Source of the DNA: Cupriavidus yeoncheonensis
GTDB lineage: Bacteria; Pseudomonadota; Gammaproteobacteria; Burkholderiales; Burkholderiaceae
Direction of reading: 5' to 3'
Length of the DNA: 64,000 nt
Assembly: GCF_905397275.1 (NCBI RefSeq)
Contig: NZ_CAJPUY010000007.1
Location: 62,001 to 126,000, forward strand
The notes below the pieces were generated by a model, which saw only the letters and a list, made by a program, of their open reading frames with translations, was not told the origin of the DNA and made no database searches. The translations under genes and the position numbers were made by a program. This document shows, piece after piece, positions 60,990 through 64,000 of the stretch (its first letter is position 1; the number at the start of each line of letters is the position of its first letter).

Positions 60990-62270
60990 ATGCGGGTAGT
61001 GATCGTGGGCGCCGGCGTGGTCGGCATCACCAGCGCCTGGCGCCTGGCACAGGATGGCCACGAGGTGACCCTACTCGAGCGGCATGACGGCCCCGGCGAG
61101 GAAACCAGCTTCGCCAACGGCGGCCAGCTCAGCTACAGCTACGTGGCGCCGCTGGCCGGGCCGGGCGTGATGGGCAAGGTGCCGGGCTGGCTGCTGCGGC
61201 GCGATTCGCCGATGCGCTTCAGGCCCGTGGCCGATCCCGCGCAGTGGCGCTGGCTGGCCGCGTTCATGCGCGCGTGCAATGCCGCCACCAGCGAGGCCAC
61301 CACGCGCAAGCTGCTGCGGCTGGCGTTCTACTCGCGCGACCTGATGCAGGCATTCGTGGCCAGCGAAGGCGGCAAGTCCGGGGCGGGGACGGACTTCGAT
61401 TTTGCGCGGCGCGGCAAGCTGATCGTGCACCGCGATGGCGACGCGTTCGAGTCGGCGCGGCGCCTGCTTGACTACCAGGCCAGCCTGGGTTGCGAGCAGC
61501 AGGCGCTGGACCGCGAGGCCTGCGTGGCGCTGGAACCCGCGTTGCTGGGCATCCGCGACGAGATCGCGGGCGCGATCTACACGCCGAGCGAGGAAGTCGG
61601 CGACTGCCACCGCTTCTGCCTGTCGCTGGCACGGTTGCTGCAACAGCAGCCGGGCGTGTCGATGCGCTTCGGTACCAGCGTCCAGGGGCTGGTGCAGGAA
61701 GGGGATCGCATCAGCGGCGTGCGGACGGCGTCTGGTGTGGTGCCGGCCGATGCCGTGGTGGTTGCCGGCGGCATCGGCAGCGTGCCGCTGCTGCGTCCGC
61801 TCGGCGTGCGGCCGCTGCTGTGGCCGCTCAAGGGCTACAGCATCACCGTGCCGCTGTCGGACGGCGGGCGTGCGCCGCATATCAGCATCACGGATTTCGC
61901 CAACAAGATCGTCTATGCGCGCATCGGCAACACGCTGCGCGTCGCCGGCATGGCTGACCTGGTGCGCGGCGGCGCGCGCATCGATGTCGAGCGCGTCGGC
62001 ACGCTGGTGACGCAGACGCGCGCACTGTTTGGCGGTATCGTGCCCGATATCCCGCTGGCGCAACTGCAACCGTGGGCAGGACTGCGGCCCGCCACGCCGG
62101 ATGGCCTGCCGATGGTCGGTCCATCGCGGCTGCGCGGGCTGTGGCTCAATCTCGGGCATGGCGCGCTGGGCTTCACGCTCGCCATGGGCAGTGCGGGACT
62201 GCTGGCCGACCGGCTCGCCGGACGCAAGCCAGCCGTCAACGCAGAGGAATTCTCCGCCGCGCGCGCATAG
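60990..62270 (+). CDS. dadA: D-amino-acid dehydrogenase, DadA-like FAD oxidoreductase
   Basis: 426-residue flavoprotein oxidising D-amino acids (typically D-alanine) to keto acids and passing electrons to the respiratory chain. N-terminal dinucleotide site VVIVGAGVVGITSAWRLAQDGHEV, then ETSFANGGQLSYSYVAPLAGPG, and C-terminal WAGLRPATPDGLPMVG with GHGALGFTLAMGSAGLLAD are DadA hallmarks. ATG 60990 has AAGG spaced six bases; ATG 60984 is the alternative. Divergent from the LysR gene, and followed by two amino-acid-binding-protein genes. Confidence 0.9.
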   Translation: MRVVIVGAGVVGITSAWRLAQDGHEVTLLERHDGPGEETSFANGGQLSYSYVAPLAGPGVMGKVPGWLLRRDSPMRFRPVADPAQWRWLAAFMRACNAATSEATTRKLLRLAFYSRDLMQAFVASEGGKSGAGTDFDFARRGKLIVHRDGDAFESARRLLDYQASLGCEQQALDREACVALEPALLGIRDEIAGAIYTPSEEVGDCHRFCLSLARLLQQQPGVSMRFGTSVQGLVQEGDRISGVRTASGVVPADAVVVAGGIGSVPLLRPLGVRPLLWPLKGYSITVPLSDGGRAPHISITDFANKIVYARIGNTLRVAGMADLVRGGARIDVERVGTLVTQTRALFGGIVPDIPLAQLQPWAGLRPATPDGLPMVGPSRLRGLWLNLGHGALGFTLAMGSAGLLADRLAGRKPAVNAEEFSAARA

Positions 62271-62358
62271 CAGCACGGCAGCGCGGCAGGGTTTTGCAGT
62301 ACGTGGTTTCGATGGAATGCCTCGATCAACAAGCACCCTCAAAAGAAGGAGCGCCAAC

Positions 62359-63285
62359 ATGAAGCAATCGCACACTAGCCGCAACCGGGTCCCCCTGCGC
62401 CTGCTGGCAGCCACTGCCCTCAGCCTCGCCAGCACATTCGCCGCCACGACGGCCAGCGCCGCCGATGGCGACACGCTGCGCAAGGTCAAGGAGAGTGGGG
62501 TGATCTCGCTCGGCTACCGCGAGTCGTCGATCCCGTTCTCGTACACCGACGGCAAGGAGGTGATGGGCTACTCGCACGAGATCCTGCTGCAGATCGTCGA
62601 CAAGGTGAAGAGCGATCTCAAGATGCCGAACCTGCAGGTCAGGCTCACGCCGATCACCTCGCAGAACCGTATTCCGCTGGTGCAGAACGGCACCATCGAC
62701 ATCGAGTGTGGCAGCACCACCAACAACCTCGAGCGGCAGAAGCAGGTGGCGTTCTCGAACAGCCTGTTCGTGTACGGCATCAAGATGCTGACCAGGAAGG
62801 ACTCGGGCGTGAAGGAGTTCAGCGACCTGAAGGAGCGCAACGTGGTCACCACCGCCGGCACCACCGGCGAGCGCCTGCTGGTCAAGATGAACGGCGAGAA
62901 GGCCATGAACATGAACCTGATCAGCACCAAGGATCATGGCCAGTCGTTCCTGATCCTCGAAAGCGGCCGTGCCGCAGCCTTCGTCATGGACGAGCCGCTG
63001 CTGTACGGCGAGCGCACCAAGGCCAAGAGCGCAGGCGACTGGGTAGTGGTGGGCGCGCCTTTGCAGACGGAGAACTACGCCTGCATGTTCCGCAAGGACG
63101 ACCCGTCGTTCAAGAAGCTGGCCGACGGCGTGGTGGCCGACCTGATGACCAGCGGCCGGGCCGAGAAGTTGTACAACAAGTGGTTCATGTCGCCGATCCC
63201 GCCGCGCGGCATCAACATGAACTATCCGCTGTCCGCCGACATGAAGGCGCTGTTCGCCGCGCCGAACGACAAGGCGTTCCAGTAG
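62359..63285 (+). CDS. Amino-acid ABC transporter substrate-binding protein (glutamate/aspartate GltI-like)
   Basis: 308-residue periplasmic binding protein. Signal peptide (LLAATALSLASTFAATTASAA, about 14-34), then the SBP-3 fold: LRKVKESGVISLGYRESSIP, NRIPLVQNGTIDIECGSTTN, FSDLKERNVVTTAGTTGERLL. The NxxER and acidic-ligand context (IECGST, TAGTTGE) match GltI-type proteins for Asp/Glu. ATG 62359 follows AAGAAGGAG. Lies 88 bp after dadA; no permease or ATPase gene is visible before the window ends. Confidence 0.88.
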   Translation: MKQSHTSRNRVPLRLLAATALSLASTFAATTASAADGDTLRKVKESGVISLGYRESSIPFSYTDGKEVMGYSHEILLQIVDKVKSDLKMPNLQVRLTPITSQNRIPLVQNGTIDIECGSTTNNLERQKQVAFSNSLFVYGIKMLTRKDSGVKEFSDLKERNVVTTAGTTGERLLVKMNGEKAMNMNLISTKDHGQSFLILESGRAAAFVMDEPLLYGERTKAKSAGDWVVVGAPLQTENYACMFRKDDPSFKKLADGVVADLMTSGRAEKLYNKWFMSPIPPRGINMNYPLSADMKALFAAPNDKAFQ

Positions 63286-63302
63286 AGGCATTCCAGTCAA
63301 GG

Positions 63303-63323
63303 CGCCGGCGGGGCAGGCCGGCG
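63303..63323 (+). repeat. Hairpin between the two binding-protein genes
   Basis: CGCCGGC, 7-nt loop, GCCGGCG. Followed by GTTATAT, not a T-run; it may trim or stabilise the upstream mRNA. Confidence 0.4.
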
Positions 63324-63466
63324 GTTATATAGCCATGATGAATCGTTATTTCCGTATCGATAGCGGTTGCGGTAGCGTTGAGGCCGATATAGGCTCATAG
63401 CAGCACAACCGGCCGGCAGGTCCTTGCAAGAGACCGCCGGTCATTCCGCATCCCACTGGAGAACAT

Positions 63467-64000
63467 ATGCGATCGATTCGTCATGGCTGGCTCAAATCCC
63501 TGCTGGCTGCCTCGCTGATCGCCGGCACCGCTGGCCTGAGCGCCACCGCGGCCAGCGCCGCGGACCTGCTCGACAGCGTCAAGCAGGCCGGCGTGCTGAA
63601 GGTCGGCCTGGAGGGTACCTATCCGCCGTTCGGCTTCCGTGGCCCCAAGAACGAACTCGACGGCTTTGACGTGGATGTGGCGCGCGCCGTCGCCGCCAAG
63701 CTCGGCGTGAAGCCGGAATTCGTGACCACCGAGTGGAGCGGCATCATTGCCGGCCTGCAGGCGGGCAAGTTCGACGTGATCGTGAACCAGGTCTCGGTGA
63801 CGCCGCAGCGCAAGCAGGTGCTGGACTTCTCCACCCCGTACGTCTATTCCGCCGCCCAGCTCATCCAGCGCAAGGATGACAAGCGCGAGTTCAAGTCGCT
63901 CGAAGAACTGAAGGGCCACAAGCTCGGCGTGAGCCTGGGCAGCAACTACAACGATCTGGCCAAGTCGGTGCCGGGGATCGACGTCAAGACCTATCCCGGC
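63467..64000 (+). CDS. Amino-acid ABC transporter substrate-binding protein (cystine/FliY-like), 3' cut
   Basis: First 178 residues of a second SBP-3-family periplasmic protein. Signal peptide SLLAASLIAGTAGLSATAASAA (about 11-32) precedes VKQAGVLKVGLEGTYPPFGF, ELDGFDVDVARAVAAKLGV, WSGIIAGLQAGKFDVIVNQVS and LDFSTPYVYSAAQLI. The WSGIIAGL plus VNQVS combination resembles cystine-binding (TcyJ/FliY) proteins. It is only distantly like its GltI-type neighbour. Its permease and ATPase genes are probably beyond the right edge. Confidence 0.87.
   Translation, partial: MRSIRHGWLKSLLAASLIAGTAGLSATAASAADLLDSVKQAGVLKVGLEGTYPPFGFRGPKNELDGFDVDVARAVAAKLGVKPEFVTTEWSGIIAGLQAGKFDVIVNQVSVTPQRKQVLDFSTPYVYSAAQLIQRKDDKREFKSLEELKGHKLGVSLGSNYNDLAKSVPGIDVKTYPG

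Overview
The window is high-GC (roughly two thirds G+C by eye) and densely coded. It looks like the chromosome of a Burkholderiaceae beta-proteobacterium, most likely Cupriavidus or a close relative. That call is inferred from gene content and order: hemL-rubA-pilG-pilH-pilI-pilJ-chpA, trxB divergent from ftsK-lolA, rarA-serS-tRNA-Ser, and a Tad pilus locus with a VpsR-type sigma-54 activator nearby. No rRNA, CRISPR array, prophage or plasmid gene was seen.

Left part (1-14 kb). A Tad/Flp pilus operon on the minus strand runs off the left edge: two Flp pilins, a CpaA/TadV prepilin peptidase, an unusual AAA ATPase, CpaB/RcpC and the CpaC/RcpA secretin. A 1.2 kb gene-free stretch separates it from an envelope-glycan set: a GT87-type glycosyltransferase and a GtrB-like glycosyltransferase on the plus strand, and a GtrA-like flippase, a SAM methyltransferase and the VpsR-like activator on the minus strand. 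From 10.6 to 13.4 kb the DNA is decayed: strong hairpins, a probable LysR fragment and an MFS gene broken by an in-frame TAA.

Middle part (14-47 kb). This is mostly core metabolism: a LemA/TPM operon, hemL, rubredoxin, and the complete type IV pilus (twitching) chemosensory operon, which includes a 1979-residue ChpA hybrid kinase. Then follow a catabolic operon (aldehyde dehydrogenase, small membrane protein, SDR, ACS-family MFS), inorganic pyrophosphatase, cytochrome b561, a FemAB-like acetyltransferase, glutamine-dependent NAD synthase, an SMR transporter, a TDT channel, a GlxA-type regulator, PII (glnB), a TRIC channel, an Smr protein, trxB, ftsK and lolA.

Right part (47-64 kb). Between lolA and rarA, genes that are usually close neighbours, lies an accessory island of about 5.9 kb. 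It holds small lipoproteins and the wreck of a ferric-iron ABC transporter. The substrate-binding gene has a frameshift in its signal peptide and is split cleanly by an IS607-type transposon carrying a serine recombinase and an intact-looking TnpB. The permease survives only as a truncated gene with two compensating frameshifts. After serS/tRNA-Ser(CGA) come a DUF1653-HD protein, a PAP2 phosphatase, a CNNM/CorC protein and an amino-acid locus: LysR regulator, DadA-like dehydrogenase and two different periplasmic amino-acid-binding proteins, the second cut by the right edge.
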